A program made the translations under genes and the position numbers. From Solanum dulcamara (taxonomy: Eukaryota; Streptophyta; Magnoliopsida; Solanales; Solanaceae): 64,000 bases of DNA. The DNA is taken from assembly GCF_947179165.1 (NCBI RefSeq), contig NC_077242.1, positions 42,835,097 through 42,899,096 on the forward strand, in the 5' to 3' direction. A model generated the notes under the pieces. The model was not told the origin of the DNA, ran no database searches, and worked only from the letters and a program-made list of their open reading frames with translations. Numbering within the stretch: the stretch's first letter is position 1; every line of letters begins with the position of its first letter. Shown here piece by piece: positions 35,790-49,130 of this stretch.

Positions 35790-35990
35790 AGATCGTGTTC
35801 CAAGGAGTCCACAAGTCATGTTTTGTAAAGTATTTCTTATTGATGTGTTGTGCACCACATTTATAATCAAGAAGCTATAAGACACTTAGAGGTAGTTACT
35901 ATTCTTTCATTACTTAGACCGTGTGATAAAGCTAAGCCATATGAAGTTAATTCTAATTCACACTTTACTGAGTGTCATATATTTTTAATA
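35790..35990 (+). mobile_element. Gypsy leader after LTR-G
   Basis: It has the same order as other leaders here: TGTTGTGCACCACATTTATAA, GAAGCTATAAGACACTTAGAGG, then a T-rich run. The hairpin 35843-35860 has a perfect 5-bp stem. No gag follows; unrelated AT-rich DNA begins near 35990. Confidence 0.6.
35843..35860 (+). promoter_or_regulatory. Leader hairpin with GTGCAC loop, perfect stem
   Basis: ATGTG (35843-35847), TT, GTGCAC (35850-35855), CACAT (35856-35860): five Watson-Crick pairs around a loop that ends in a self-complementary hexamer. It is the clearest of five such hairpins. Confidence 0.45.
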
Positions 35991-37585
35991 TTAAAGGCAA
36001 TATGACAAAAGGCCAAATGCTATTTTCTTAGCCAGGCAGGCAATTTCTAGCTTACAATTCATAGTAACATGATTGACCCTAATAAAATATGTGTCCTTCA
36101 GCACTCTTATTAGAAAATAATTTTTTGATAGTCCTTTTATAGGTACTCCATTTAAGAATAAGTATCCTCAATTATTTTTATAAGGATGTATATGCAAGGA
36201 GTTATCTTATTATATTTTTTTCTACGCGACTAAACATTAAGGTGAAAATATCAATGGATTAGAAATAATTTAAATACTTAGAGTTGTAGGAGATATAGTA
36301 TCGCTTATTTGTCATGAGAAAGCAAGTGGTTACTTTTGAAATATAGAAGAATGTTATACAAATTAGCTGGATTAAATATGGATATATGTGAAATGCAATT
36401 CTTAGTTAGGATATGTCTCTTCTAAGGAATAGCGGAATGATTCCATAATTTACATAGGTACTAACTATCTAGTGAATTAAGTTAATATATATGTTCATAT
36501 GTGCATCTTGTATAGTTTTTTTATAAGAATTTGTGTGTTACGTTCCTTACATGTTAACTATTATTTGTTGTTTGGTATAGAAGCTGATGTTATACGTTAT
36601 TTCCTTTTTTGTATCCTCAATATTGTTTGTAATATTTGTATTGTAAGTAATTATTTCCATGAGAGATGTACTATGTAAGATCAATTGTTTCACACGTCGT
36701 CAGTTCTATACAAAATGTCTATACTTTATATCTACCTATAGATAACTATTATAAATTATAAACTATGACTATGATGACCTTATTGAATGTTTTGTAATCA
36801 GTCATGATATTGTATACCAACAAGGATAAGTCTTCCAAAACAAAATATATATAGGAATATATTATAATACATTTATTTGGAATATTATATATGCTATGTG
36901 TTTCATGATGTAAGGGTATACCTAGTATTTTTTTCACCGATTCACTATCTTACATGCTAAGTGCCCTTTTGGGGTTTAATGATTTATACATTATTTGTAA
37001 CATCTGTCCTTTTTCTGCAGTTATATTTTATATGAATCATTAAATATATGCCACTTACTTTACAATAAAAAAATTGCCTACATGCTACATGCTACATGTA
37101 AGTGCTATTACATATGCACTCTTCTCAACATGAATTTTTTTGCATTATGTTCCGTGAAAAATCTTAAAGAAATATTTTTCATAATTATTTAATTCACACT
37201 GATGATCATGGATCACATACTTCTTCACCTTTTGTATATAAGTTGTTAATCAAGATCGATATTATTTATTAATTATAAATTTCTTTGAAATATATTGAGA
37301 AAAATATGTATAATCCTCATGTTATATTGTTCTTGATGATTCAAATTTATAAGTTTTGTAGCTTCTAATATCCTAAAATAAAGTATATGATGAATTCACT
37401 TCTAAGTTATTCAGTGTTATTTATCCGTTTGCTACAAGAATCAAAGTTATTGTATATCATCAGTTATGAGTTCTTACTAGAGAAAAAATAATAAAGTTTC
37501 ACTTTGTAAGACCTCTATACGTTTCATGTTATAAATTGATATTTGTTTATTATTTCATATTATATTGTGAATAGGGGTAATGAGG
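35991..37585. other. Unassigned AT-rich DNA, left part
   Basis: No coding similarity, LTR ends or tandem repeats were seen. It is AT-rich throughout. With 40908-41572 it forms one pre-insertion stretch split by the solo LTR-D at 37586-40907. It could be decayed transposon or non-repetitive intergenic DNA. Confidence 0.35.
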
Positions 37586-40500
37586 TATCATGATCCAACC
37601 GCGTAGGCCGTGACGGGTGCCCAAACTGGACACTCACGTATACCTTTGCTATCTATAAGCAAACATGTCCCCTGTTTGAGTCACAGTGTATAAATATACT
37701 AGATAACACCTCAACCAGCACGGCGATCACGATAGGGGAAAACGTCCCCCAAAACATAAACCATATCCGCACGACTGTACATACATACTATATAACCCAT
37801 ATACAACCCACACACATATTTATGGACCTCTAAGAGTATAATGATAACATAAAGCGAGACAGGGCCCCCGCCGTACCCGTGAAAAATAAATACATGCATC
37901 GAGTGTTAGTTCCAAAATTAGGCCCCGGCACGATGGAGCGCTTTTGAACTGCTGATTGGAACACCTATGTTGGCGAATCCTCATGGTCAGTACGACATAT
38001 GTACTGAGTATGTAAAGCATAACTGAAAACATATCTTAAATAGAGAGAGTTAGGGGAATAAATGTGATACTTAAGAAGGAACTGTACCTGTACTTGTAAA
38101 TTATAAGCAAACATGCATGCTCACATATATAATGTAGACGGCCCTTTCAGGGGCTCGATGAATCATAACAGTAGGACCTTCATAGGTCGGGTGACATTTT
38201 CACCTTATCACATCACATCCTTACATATATACATACGTACCCAGCCCTCTAGTGAGGGACTTGGTGAGTGGATCATGTCATTGCATTACCATGTCTTTAT
38301 ATAACGTACCCAACCCTTTAATGAGGGACTCGGTGAATAATGCAGTGAACTATGCACAATTTCGTACCCAGACCAGGACTCGGTGATTGAAGGGTTACGG
38401 TATATACAAGTAGAGTAGTGAGTAACCATATGCAATTTAAACCATCATTGGAGACTTATTGAAATAATCAAAATGAACTATCATTCAAAAATTAAGACAA
38501 TAGCCATAACAAGTAATTTTGGAGTGTCATTATGGTTTGCATAAAAGTAGCACTTTTGGAGTCATCTACTCGTATCAAGGCGTAATAAAATATCTTTTGG
38601 AAGTCAAGAAAATGGGCATCTTAGTGTCTTTGAGAATGGGGGCTTCTTTGGGATCACATATACTTCGTCTATTTGTTTCATAAAGTTCATGCCAAAAAAA
38701 AGAAGATTAACTTTACCTACTTACTACTTCCCAAGGTATAGGAAAACTTGGGAAACCGTAGTTTAATTATTGGAAGAGTTCTTGATTAAAGAAGTGAATA
38801 AGAGTCATTCTTTATACCACAACATAAATTATACCAACTTAGGATGGTTGGACACTTTCATATGAATTGAGGCAAAAGGACATAAGTTCTAGGAAATTAA
38901 AAACGTTAGCCATCCTAGTGTACTTAAGAATAAGAAATTCTTGTAGACTTTGTGCATTCTTCATCTGTTGGTTGTCTATGGGTCATGCCAAAAGAAGAAA
39001 GAAGATAAGCTTTACATACCCTCTACTTTCCCTCATAGAGTCATTATATACATATATCGTACCCGGTCCTTCATGAGCTTGGAATCATAAATTTATCATT
39101 GCTTTACCAAACCATCATATAACATACCCGACCCATGATGGGACTCAGTGAGTAACATATAATTATAACATCGTACTTATGTCAAATACATATCAAGAGG
39201 GAAGAAGTATAGCTTTACATACTTGTGCCAAAATATGCCAAGAGAAAGCTTAATGTACCTTTTCAAGGATTAATTGAAATCCGGCTTGTCTTGATACCTC
39301 CTTGACCTATTTGACATGAAAGTAATACTAAGTTAAATAGCCTTTCACTTTTCAATATCCCACTCTACAACCAAGTACTAATAGGATTCATTTCCTATCC
39401 ATTACCCTCGACTAGTTTGTTACTAGTTTTGAAGCTACCAAAAATTAGGCAGCATTTCCCCTAACTTCAACATCCCTGAGATTTTGACTCGGCCAAAACA
39501 TCAACAACCATACAAACAACAACAACTAGAAGCATATTTACAAGTAAATCACTTCAACATTACAAAATACAAGCTCCAAACAACTAGCTCCAAACTACAA
39601 TACCAAACTAGAGTTTTTAAATCTTTATTTCGCAAAATCTTTAATCATACCAAATGGAGGGTAGTGTGTCTGAAACCAGAAGCACCCACACCCATTTTAA
39701 AACATTTTACAGCATTGCAACACACAACCCAACCAGCTGCAACCGCAGCACCACAACGACAACACACTGCGCGACTACGGTTTAGCTACTACGACTTTAA
39801 TTTAGTTTGTTTCTAGCGTCTAGCATCCTTATGCAATTTTTCCAATTACAACCTTATTTAAGACATGTAATATACCTTATAACGACACCATAAACTATAA
39901 TTTGAAAGGGAAACCATTACCTTGCCCGAAGCTCGTCAAACTCGTCGAAACTTTCCTCGGAAATTCCTTTAGCACGCCTAAAACTTCGTGGCTGTTTTAT
40001 AATTTTTGGGCTGCTAAAAATCATAAATTTTCATTACTAAAAGCTTCACAAAATCTTTTTTCACCCTAGATATTCAATTCATGGAACGAAATCAGAGAAT
40101 TATCTTTTTTTTCTCCTTGATCGAACCTACTCTCTCTCTAGTTCTAGATTTCTCTTCTCTTCTTTCTTTCTCTAGAAGCCTCTTGAAATTGGAAGATAAT
40201 TATTTGTTGATAAGGTTGATCATAAAATATCTATATATATAGGCCACTTTAGAAGGTGGCATGTGTCAACCCCTAAGTGGTGACACGTGTCAAGCCCCAA
40301 GTGGTGACACGTGTCAAGCCCTCATTGGGACAACACACCACCCCTCCAACCTTGGGCTACCACATTGCATATGGGTCCCACCACCCTTGCTCCATCTGTC
40401 TCCATGTGGCACTCTCTCATGCTTCCACATGACACTCTCTCATTCTGCCACATAGCACTCTCTTTTCCCCCTCGTAGGTTCATAATCTCGTCTTACTTTA

Positions 40501-40907
40501 CAAACCTATGTAATCCTTGCTACGTAAGCTTGGTATGTACTCAAGTAGCTTTAGTATGTAAGATTTTCAAGTTGGTATCTTACATAAATAAGTCAAGTTC
40601 TATGACTCATTATTTGGTCTCCGACTTCATCAAGATATTTATAATTCTATTTCCAATTTTCTCTACTATGGGGTATCACATTCTCCTTTCCTTAGAGTTT
40701 TTTGGTAGTATTATAGATTATACGGATCACATGGTAAACCTTAAGAGCTTAAGAGTTCTTAAGAAGCTTTAAGAAACTTTAAGAAACCTTAAGAAACATA
40801 AAAGGTTTATGATCCTTACAAGAAACTTAAGAGCTTTTCAAGAGACTTAAGAACCTTTCAAGAGACTTAAGAACGCGTTCCAAGGTACAAAAGTACGGGG
40901 TGTAACA
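37586..40907 (-). mobile_element. Solo LTR-D, inverted
   Basis: The minus strand runs from TGTTACACCCCGTACTTTTGTACC to GGATCATGATA, 3322 bp, closest to the forward LTR at 5925. Flanks are TGAGG (37581-37585) and TGCGG (40908-40912), a 5-bp duplication with one mismatch. It has ACGT palindromes at 40281-40292 and 40305-40316 with a degraded third at 40257, a TATA region at 40231-40241, a perfect CAGTACGACATATGTACTG (37988-38006) and GACAGGGCCCCCGCCGTACCC (37857-37877). Confidence 0.85.
40257..40316 (-). promoter_or_regulatory. Tandem G-box palindromes upstream of LTR-D TATA
   Basis: TGACACGTGTCA occurs at 40281-40292 and 40305-40316, exactly 24 bp apart, with a degraded copy TGGCATGTGTCA at 40257-40268. 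On the minus strand they lie just upstream of TATATATATAG (40231-40241). The spacing equals that at 6519-6578. Confidence 0.55.
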
Positions 40908-41572
40908 TGCGGCTCCCTAGATTCACATGTGGTTCCTTATGTCCCCTAACAACCATTTGATTTGTTTTTCTAAAAACTTGTATTATAAATATTATGTGTG
41001 GACCATCTCATAAAAAAAGTATTTTATTGTATTTTGAGCTCTTTAGAGTCCTTGTAATAATATATTAGTACTATTTGAGTAATTATGCTACATGAAGAAT
41101 CTTTTATTGCTAATATGATAACTGGTGAAAATTATTTAAGCTTAGTAGCTATATGTATATGAGAATAATCGTTATCTCTAATATAAGACTTGATTGTATA
41201 TATTTGGGAATAATTATTTTTCCTTGACCATCAATTTTAATTTTTTTGTTATCCATTAAGGCTTAATTTTCATTTATTATGAATTTATTTGTAAACTTAT
41301 CAAAACTTAATTGCTCCCACAAAGTCTTACTTTATTTTCTTAAGTAAAACCTATCTGTTTGCTATTCGAACAAGTTATTCATATCTTATATCTTTCATAA
41401 GATAAAAACTTATGTGGCTACATGATTTATGGGTCATTTTCTTATGTATACTTATTTTAAGGAAGAAACGATTACATGATTATGTGGATTTGCGCTATAA
41501 ATTATATGCCCACATCTCATAGGCAATTTGGTTGCATGTATTAAAATATTTAAAATGTTTGATTATAGAATA
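40908..41572. other. Unassigned AT-rich DNA, right part
   Basis: It continues the stretch interrupted by the solo LTR-D and runs to the 3' tail of the RTE LINE. No features were recognised. Confidence 0.35.
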
Positions 41573-41809
41573 CAATACCAACACCAACAACTCAGTGAAA
41601 TCCCACAACGTGGGGTCTGAGAAGGGTAAATTGTATACAGACCTTACTTCTACTAAGGTAGGATGGCTGTTTCTGGAAAATAACGAGGGCGCTATAAATA
41701 AAATAGAGTAATCAGAGTATGGAAAGTACGGAAAGTAATAGATAATAGCAGACATCAGATAACAAGAAATTATAGTGTGCTAAAGCGTCTACTAATATGA
41801 TAGACTACC

Positions 41810-43640
41810 GTGACGATGTACTAGCCTTCTACCCTAATGTGGTCCTCCACACTCTCCTATCTAAGGTCATGTCCTCAGTCAGCTACAGCTGCGTCATATC
41901 TTGTCTAATTACCTCTCCCTAATATTTCTGTAGCCTACCCCTACATCTTTTGAAACCATCCATGACCAACCTCTCACACCTCCTCACTAGGGCATCTTGG
42001 TCTCTCCTTTTCACATTCTCAAACCATCTCAGTCATATTTCACACATATTGTCTTCCATCAAGGCCACTCCTACCTTGTCCCGAATAGTCTCGTTCCTAA
42101 TTTTGTCGCTCCTGATATGCCCACACATCCATCTCAACATGCTCATCTCGACAACTTTCATCTTTTGAACGTGGGAGACCTAAACTGGCCAACACTCTGC
42201 CCCATATAACATAGCTGGTCTAACCACCACTTCGTAGAACTTGCCCTTAAGATGTGGTGGAACCCTCTTGTCACATAGCACACTGGAAGCGAGCCTCCAT
42301 TTCATCCACCCCACCCCAATACGGTGTGTGACATCCTCTTCAATATCCCCGCTGCCTTGCATGATAGACCCAAGGTACTTGAAACTACTTTTTTTTGGAT
42401 GGCCTAGTCTCCAAGCCTAACTTCCATGCCAATCTCCTGAGGTGTCTCACTAAACTTGCACTCTAAGTACTCTGTCTTGGTCCTACTTAGCTTAAACCCT
42501 TTAGACTCCAAGGTATGTCTCCAATCCTCTACCTTAGCATTGACTCCACTACGAGTTCATCGATCAGGACTATGTCATCCGCAAAAAGCATACACCATGG
42601 CACCTCACCTTGAATTTGTCGTGTCAATCCATCCATCACCAAAGCAAATAAAAATGGACAGAGAGATAATCCTTGATGCAACCTCATCTCAACTAGGAAG
42701 TACTCTGAGTCCCCTCCTACTGTCCTTACCATGGTTTTGGCACCCTCATACATGTCTTTGATCACCCTAATGTATGTCACCGGTACATCTTCTGCCTCCA
42801 GACATCTCTATAGTAACTCTCGTAGAACTTTATTATAAGCCTTTTCTAGGTCAATGAATACCACATGCAAATCCCTCTTCCTCTCCCTATACTACTCCAA
42901 TTGCCTGCTCATAAGATGGATGTCTTCTATAGTTGAGCATCCTGGCATAAATCCAAATAGGTTATCTGAAATAGACACTCCTCTCCTCACCCTTATCTCC
43001 ACTACTCTTTCCCACACTTTCATAGTATGGCTTAGAAGCTTGATACCTCTATAGTTGTTGCAGCTCTAGATATCCCCCTTGTTCTTGTATAGGGGGATTA
43101 TTATGCTCGACCTCTATTCTTCGGGGATCGTTTCCATCTTAAAGATGATATTAATAGTCTAGTAAGCCATTCTAAACCTATCGAGCTCATGCTCTTCTAA
43201 AATTTCACAGAAACCTCGTCAGGTCCAGTCGCTCTACCCCAATGCATCCTACAAAAAGAACCCTTAACATCCTCGACCATAATACTCCTACAACACCCAA
43301 AATCATGATGCTTCCCTGTATGTTCTAAATCTCCCTACACAATCTCTCTGTCCCCTTCTTCATTTAAGAGTTAATGGAAGTAGGTCTGCCACCTCTATTT
43401 AATGAGGGTCTCGTCTACTAATACTTTTCCATGCTCGTCCTTAATGTACTTCACTTGATCCACATCGCGTTCCCTTCTCTCCCTCACCTTGGCTAGACTA
43501 AATAATTTCCTATCCCCACCTTTCTCTTCTAGTACAGCATAAAGGTATTCAAAAGCTGCTATTTTTGTCGTCGAAACCGCCGACTTCGCCTCCTTTCTCG
43601 CTATCTTATAAATTTCCCCAATCATCCACTTCTCCACCTC
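41810..43640 (-). pseudogene. RTE reverse transcriptase and C-terminal domain, broken
   Basis: On the minus strand, [20 protein letters not shown] (near 43595-43535) leads into the RT. RT words are RATGPDEV (near 43240), MRLHQGLSLCPFLFALVMDG (near 42695-42635) and the catalytic FADD at 42574-42585. The tail holds [16 protein letters not shown] (42227-42180) and MLRWMCGHIRSDKIRNE (near 42137-42090). Many frameshifts and stops separate these pieces, so it cannot be active. The order matches RTE-clade ORF2. Confidence 0.78.
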
Positions 43641-43859
43641 ATCCTTTCTTTATATCAACTTCACATACGCTATCTTCTTTGCTTTTACCTTTCCTTGCAC
43701 TTCTCTATTCCATTATCAGTCCCCTCGATGCCGACTACGACTACCTATCGAGACTCCCAATACTTCCCTTTCTACATAGCTAATACAACTAGCCATTCTA
43801 ACCCACATACTGGTTGCATGCCCACTACTATCCCAAGCCCCCATATCCTTTAATTTCTC

Positions 43860-44590
43860 TCTCATCTCTAGGGCACTAGCCATGGTCAAACTCTCCCATC
43901 TGATTCTAGGTCAGTCATCCTCGACCCTCTACTTCCTTATAATTATGATTCCTAAATCTATCACTAAGAGCTTATGTCGGGTTGTTAGGTTATCGATCAG
44001 AATGACCTTACAGTCTTTGCAGAGACCTTTATCATCCTTCCTAAGGAATATAAAATCTATCTGGGTCGCCACTGAAGTACGGAAGGTTACCAAATGGTTC
44101 TCCCTCTTTGAAAAACTCAAATTGGCTATCACCAGCCCAAAAGCTATTGCAAAATCCAAAAGTGAGACTCCACCTCCATTTCTGTCCTCGAATCCAAAGC
44201 CTCCATGCACATTATCATACCCTACCAAAATAGGTCTGATGTGCCTATTGAAATCCCCTCCTATGAAAAGCTTCTCAGTAGGCAGTATGCATCCCATTAA
44301 TTTGTCCAAATCCTCCAAAAAGTGCCTCTTAACCTCCTAATCTAAGCCCTATTACAGCGCATAAGTACTAATAATGTTCAACGTGATCCCTTCAATGACC
44401 ACCTTAATCGACACCATCCTATCAGTGACTCTCCTAACCTCCACCCCTGATCCTTTAAATTGCTATCTACTAAAATGCCTATTCCTATACTTTGATCTAC
44501 CAGAGAACCAAAGCCTATACCCGTCTACCTCCTTAGCTTTAGAACCTATCCATTTGGTCTCTATTGGATTGCATGGGCAGATATTTGTTT
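43860..44590 (-). pseudogene. RTE endonuclease domain, broken
   Basis: The minus strand starts ETKWIGSKAKEVDGYRLWFS at about 44565, where the ETKW Glu is a metal ligand of this endonuclease family. It continues VEVRRVTDRMVSIKVV (near 44440), EKLFIGGDFNRHI (44275-44240) with the conserved D and N, and SVATQIDFIFLRK (about 44070-44035) with the last Asp. The longest open part is 129 codons (43929-44318). Stops occur near 44470 and 44345. The enzyme would nick target DNA for primed reverse transcription. Confidence 0.75.
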
Positions 44591-44619
44591 GATAAAAAAA
44601 GAGGGTGGATTGGGTTTTG

Positions 44620-45175
44620 GGTCCTTGTTTGATGTATCTAAAGCCCTCTTTGCAATACTGTGGTGAAATTTTAGAACAAGAAAACTATGTATGGTCTCAC
44701 TTTATATGGAATAAATATTGTAAAAGAAAAAGACCTCAATAAATGAAATGGAGAGGAGGAATAAAAATCTAAAAACATGTGCTAATGGCTAGAGATTTAT
44801 TGATCAAGAAATATGGTGGCAGTCTAATTTTGGACACTCTAGTATCATGTTTGAAAACTGAACTCAGCTTGGATCTTTACATTTCTATTTACATGTATCC
44901 TATACTAATGAGCTTCTACATGATGATATAAATAAGTTTATTGAATAAGGAGGGTGGAATGAAGTCTTACTAAGGAATTTATTTCCTAATCATGTGGTAG
45001 AACACATCATTAGCAAGGTACATATAGTGCTACCATTTGAGTATAGAGACCATCCAAGTTGGATGCTATATTTTTATGATAAATTTTCTGTTAAATCAAC
45101 ATGGAATATTATGAGAACACTTGGAGTTGAACATGAAGATTGTGTGAAGATCCATACAGAGAATGCGAGGTAAGC
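44620..45175 (+). pseudogene. L1-type LINE ORF2 fragment
   Basis: A broken frame carries GGWNEVLLRNLFPNHVVEHI (near 44950-45010) and FSVKSTWNIMRTLG (45086-45127), the region between RT and RNase H of plant L1 ORF2. A degraded RTRKL and IWWQSNFG-like stretch precedes it. There are at least five stops. It is unrelated to the inverted RTE next door and abuts it near 44600. Confidence 0.6.
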
Positions 45176-47001
45176 CTATACTACAAGCCATATTAATTGC
45201 TTTCCATATCCAAGTCGGGATTTTCATCTCCTGTAATAGGCCACCAGGCTTTCGATGCTCAATTTTGTTTACGCTATCGTACAATTTTTCTTACCCCAAC
45301 TTGTAACACTCTAGGCATATCCTACTGTGCCTTTACTCAGATTTTCCTTCTAGTTCCCTTATCCCACATCCTATTGCAATTACTTCTTATTATTTTTATC
45401 AAGTAGTCGCTTGATCTCATCCTTAGCCTACTATTATTCATAGGTTGCATAACTCTTCCTATACACTTTTGTACAAAGTGCGTTTAATTCTATTCGTAGC
45501 CGTTCCTTCTCTTGACTTATTCTGCTCCACATATTTCATTGTACTGACACGCAGTTGCAGTCTATTTTGTCATACTTATTTTGCTTCCTTTACTTACTCT
45601 TAGGTTCTCTTATATTCTACCTTAGGAGGGACTTCTTCTCCTTTCTCTTTTGCTACTGGTATGTCACAATATTGGTAGCTAATAGCTCTGTTGCCAACAT
45701 CTTAACCTTTAGTTAGGTATAGCCTGGCTATCCTTTATAATGTCCTTAAGTTCTCATTATTATTCCTTTGTTATATCCCTCCCTTCTTGTATGCACTCAT
45801 CCATTCATATCATACTGTTCAAGGTCCTTCCCAATAATCATCCGTACTGTCTCAGATATCATCTTGGCTGCTATCCCTCTATTACTGGCTTTTAGATCTT
45901 ATTAGCTCATTCCAGCATGGGATTTCACTTAAAGTTTGAGTGTTCGCATTAACACATTGTAGTGTCGGTTAATCTCATCTCTAGCTTGTATTTCTTTTGT
46001 CCACTCCCCCCCTTTAGGGTGTACCTATATCCTCCTCCATTTATTTCCAACTATTCCTACACATATGATTTTGTTCCAACACCTTTGACATACTGCATTA
46101 TGTCCATACCTTCTATTAAATCATGTATAATTTAGGTTGCCCCTATAAGAACCTTAATACAACCATGGGGTGCTTGGAATTCTCGATAAATAGTACACAA
46201 TCTAGGCCTAGTGTTGGTACTCGAGTCATATAATTAATGTAGTAGTTTATTCAGACCCATATTTCTTTCTTCCCAACCAGTGATTAGATAGTTCCCACAA
46301 TTGCTTTATATTTCTTCATCCGGGAGTACTTGTACTCTAGTGACCCGTGCTTCTAGCTTTGCTATAACGCTATGTTTATGTTCCACGAGCCTTTAACCTT
46401 CCTGGATATCTGAGGTTAACTTCCAATCCTTCTTAGTCTCATGTCAAATTTACTTTAATAGTAGTCTTGGCTTCCCGCTCTTTTCGTACTACACCTCCAG
46501 CTCGTAGCTATCTATTCCCTTTTTTGTCTAATACTCATACTTAATTGATCACGTCTATCTTGAGTACTTCCTGTAGTAGTCCTTTTATTCTTCCAGTGCA
46601 TGGCTAATTTTTTTTATGCCCGAGGAGTTTCATGTTACTCGTATATCTTTTGGGGAAACCATTCCTTAGTATCACCGACCTATCTGAGTCATTCTAGTAT
46701 TTTATCACCAATATATGAAACCCATGGCCTCGACTAGCCCATAAGTCTATGCCTTCCATTCACATGTTACCTTTTTATTTAGTCGCTTAGGAACCAATAA
46801 AAGGTTACCATAACGCCCCCTCCAACCACCACTAGAAGGGAATTGAAATTCCCATAAGCACCTCAACATTTTTTTGTGCTTGACTCACATGGTTTCCCTC
46901 TAGGTTCATTCTTGAGTTGTGAACAAACTATCTAGTTCACCACTAACGGTGGAGGGTTTTGTATTCTCCCACAGAAGTGGCATCCAATCATTGGACACTT
47001 T
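45176..47001. other. Unassigned pyrimidine-rich stretch
   Basis: About 1.8 kb, visibly T+C-rich on the plus strand, with no open frame of note, no LTR landmark and no tandem repeat. It ends at the LTR start at 47002. It could be a decayed retrotransposon untranslated region; no support beyond composition. Confidence 0.3.
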
Positions 47002-47525
47002 TGTTACACCCCACACTTTTAAACTCAGAATGTCTCTTAAGTTCCTTAGATATTATCATGTGAGACGGATAAGCTACGACACTATGAAATGACTCTAAGA
47101 AAGGGAGAATGTGATACCCCATAGTAGAGAAGGTTGGAAATAGAGTCATAAGAATTCAGAAGGAATTGGAGGCCAAGTAATGAGTCGTAGGACTCAATTT
47201 AACTACGTAAGACACTAACTTAGAAGTCTTACATACTTGATCTACTTGAGGACACACCAAGCTTACGTAGCACAGATTACATAGGCTCTTAAAATAGAAT
47301 GAGATTACGAACTCACAAGGAAGGGGAAAAGATGACACATGGCAGCCAATGAAAGAGTGACACATGGCAGCACCTCAAGAAATTAGGTGACCCACCTGCT
47401 TAGGGTCAAATAGGTGACCCACCTGCTTGGGGGGGAGGTGGACCCCACTGCCACATGGCAGCCCCTCCTTGAGTGCATGGATACGGTGGCCCAATAGGGG
47501 CTGGACATGTGTCCCCCTTAGGGGA

Positions 47526-47560
47526 TGAAACGTTTCACCTTCTAGGACCACCTATATATG
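47526..47560 (+). promoter_or_regulatory. ACGT palindrome and TATA box of LTR 1
   Basis: TGAAACGTTTCA is a perfect 12-bp palindrome where LTR 2 has TGACACGTGTCA. CTATATATG follows 14 bp downstream, at 47552. This is probably the core promoter of the element. Confidence 0.5.
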
Positions 47561-49130
47561 TATAATATGTGAATAATCTTCAGCTCTTGATCCAAAAAAC
47601 TTCAGCCAACAAAGAAAACAAAAACCCTAAAGTGGAGAGAAAGTAGCGACGGCTTGGAGGGAAAAATAAGGTAAGTCTTGATTTCGTTTCATAAATTAAT
47701 TATCTAGAATATACCACGATGATATGGAAGTATTATTAGTATAAAATCATGGCTTGGTGCAGCACAAATCGGACAGCAAGCAGCCACGGTGTTTAAATTG
47801 CGCTAGAGATGTTCCGAGGCACAATTTTGGCGAGTTTTGGCCAATTTCGGGTAAGGTAAGGTCTTCCCTTATAATTTGAAAGTTATGGTGTTGTTATAGG
47901 GTGTATTACACACCTTTTAGGCTGCTGGAAGTTTAATAAAATCGTGGAAATGCTCGACCTTCGAAATAAGCTAAATTGGAATCGTTATAGTTAAATTGTA
48001 GTCAAAATGAGGTGTTGTGCATGTGGGGACTGCTGCTTGTCATGTGTTGGTGTGTTAGGGAGCTGGAATATGTGTTAAAATAGGTGTACGTGCTTCTGGT
48101 TTCAGCAATCTGACCCTCCGTCTCGTGTAGTTAAGGGTTTTGTAAGACTGAAACTAGAAACCCTCTTTTGGTATCATAGTTTCGAGCGAGTCTTTTGGAG
48201 TTTATGTTGTATATTGTTGATGTGAATTAATTAAAAACATGATGCAGGTGATTTTTGTTGTTTTTATTTAGGTGTTAGAACTGTAATTAGAAATTCGGAT
48301 CGGGTACATCATAGGGGTGATGCTGCCCTATTTTCGTTAACTCTTTAACTAGTTAAGGAACTAGTCGAGAAGGCGAGCAAGGGGATGAGTTCTATAAATA
48401 CTCGTGTGTAACCTAAGGTTTTGGAAAGACAAGGGTTGTTAATATTTTTATTACTTCCATGTTAAATAGGTTTGGAGGACGACGACGTGAACATGATTAA
48501 GAGAAGTCCGTAAAAGGTATGTAAAGCCTATCCTTCCTTTCTTTTGGGCATGTCTTAGATTTAAGTGACAAATGATAAGTGTATGAAGCTTGGAGTAACT
48601 CTATTCATGAGCTTTGAACATGATTCATGATTCATAATTCGTGTTCACTTCTGAATGTTAAGACTCTTAGCGTAGTTAAGCTCCTATTCCTCAAGTCTTC
48701 TATATGCCAAAAAGTAGTGTATGTAAAGCTTGTCTCTTCTTTTATTTTGGCATGCTTTCAAGTTAAGTTATGAATGATATGACCTTGGAGGTCACCCCAT
48801 CCCTAAGCTCTGTATATACCCCATGACTCGTACTGCTCGTGAATGTTAAAGGCCCTATAAGAGTAAAAGTCTCTAATTATATAAATTATATGACATCGCC
48901 ATGACACATGCTTCTGATGCCTAAGACTTCACCCGATATGATTCTTATTGACCGTTAGAGGGTAATTAAAATGACTACTACCCTGATCTTCAAGTGGTGG
49001 TTTGCTTGATTACTCGGTTGGGCCTCGGATGGTAATTTAGTTATATATGATTACGCGCTGCCTTGCTCATGCATACTGTAATACATCTTACACCGAGTCC
49101 CCAGCCGACTATAAATATGTGTATATGGTC

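Larger units (their letters stand above)
41573..44590 (-). mobile_element. RTE-type LINE, inverted, 5'-truncated
   Basis: On the minus strand it encodes an AP-type endonuclease, a reverse transcriptase and the usual RTE C-terminal tail. It ends with CAGACCCCACGTTGTGGGATTTCACTGAGTTG and a decayed TTG-like tail (plus strand 41573-41592). A short TTG-type tail instead of poly(A) is typical of plant RTE elements. The 5' end lies just before the endonuclease ETKW motif, so ORF2 lacks its N-terminus. Confidence 0.8.

Noticed and set aside
36749..36937. Small open frames in AT-rich DNA as genes
   Set aside because: Length is within chance and no start context, domain or codon pattern supports them.
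39484..39816. 110-codon open frame as a host gene
   Set aside because: It lies inside the inverted solo LTR-D, antisense, in A/C-rich DNA; no domain and not kept in other copies.
43882..44340. 152-codon plus-strand open frame
   Set aside because: It is antisense to the RTE endonuclease, whose motifs on the minus strand explain the openness.
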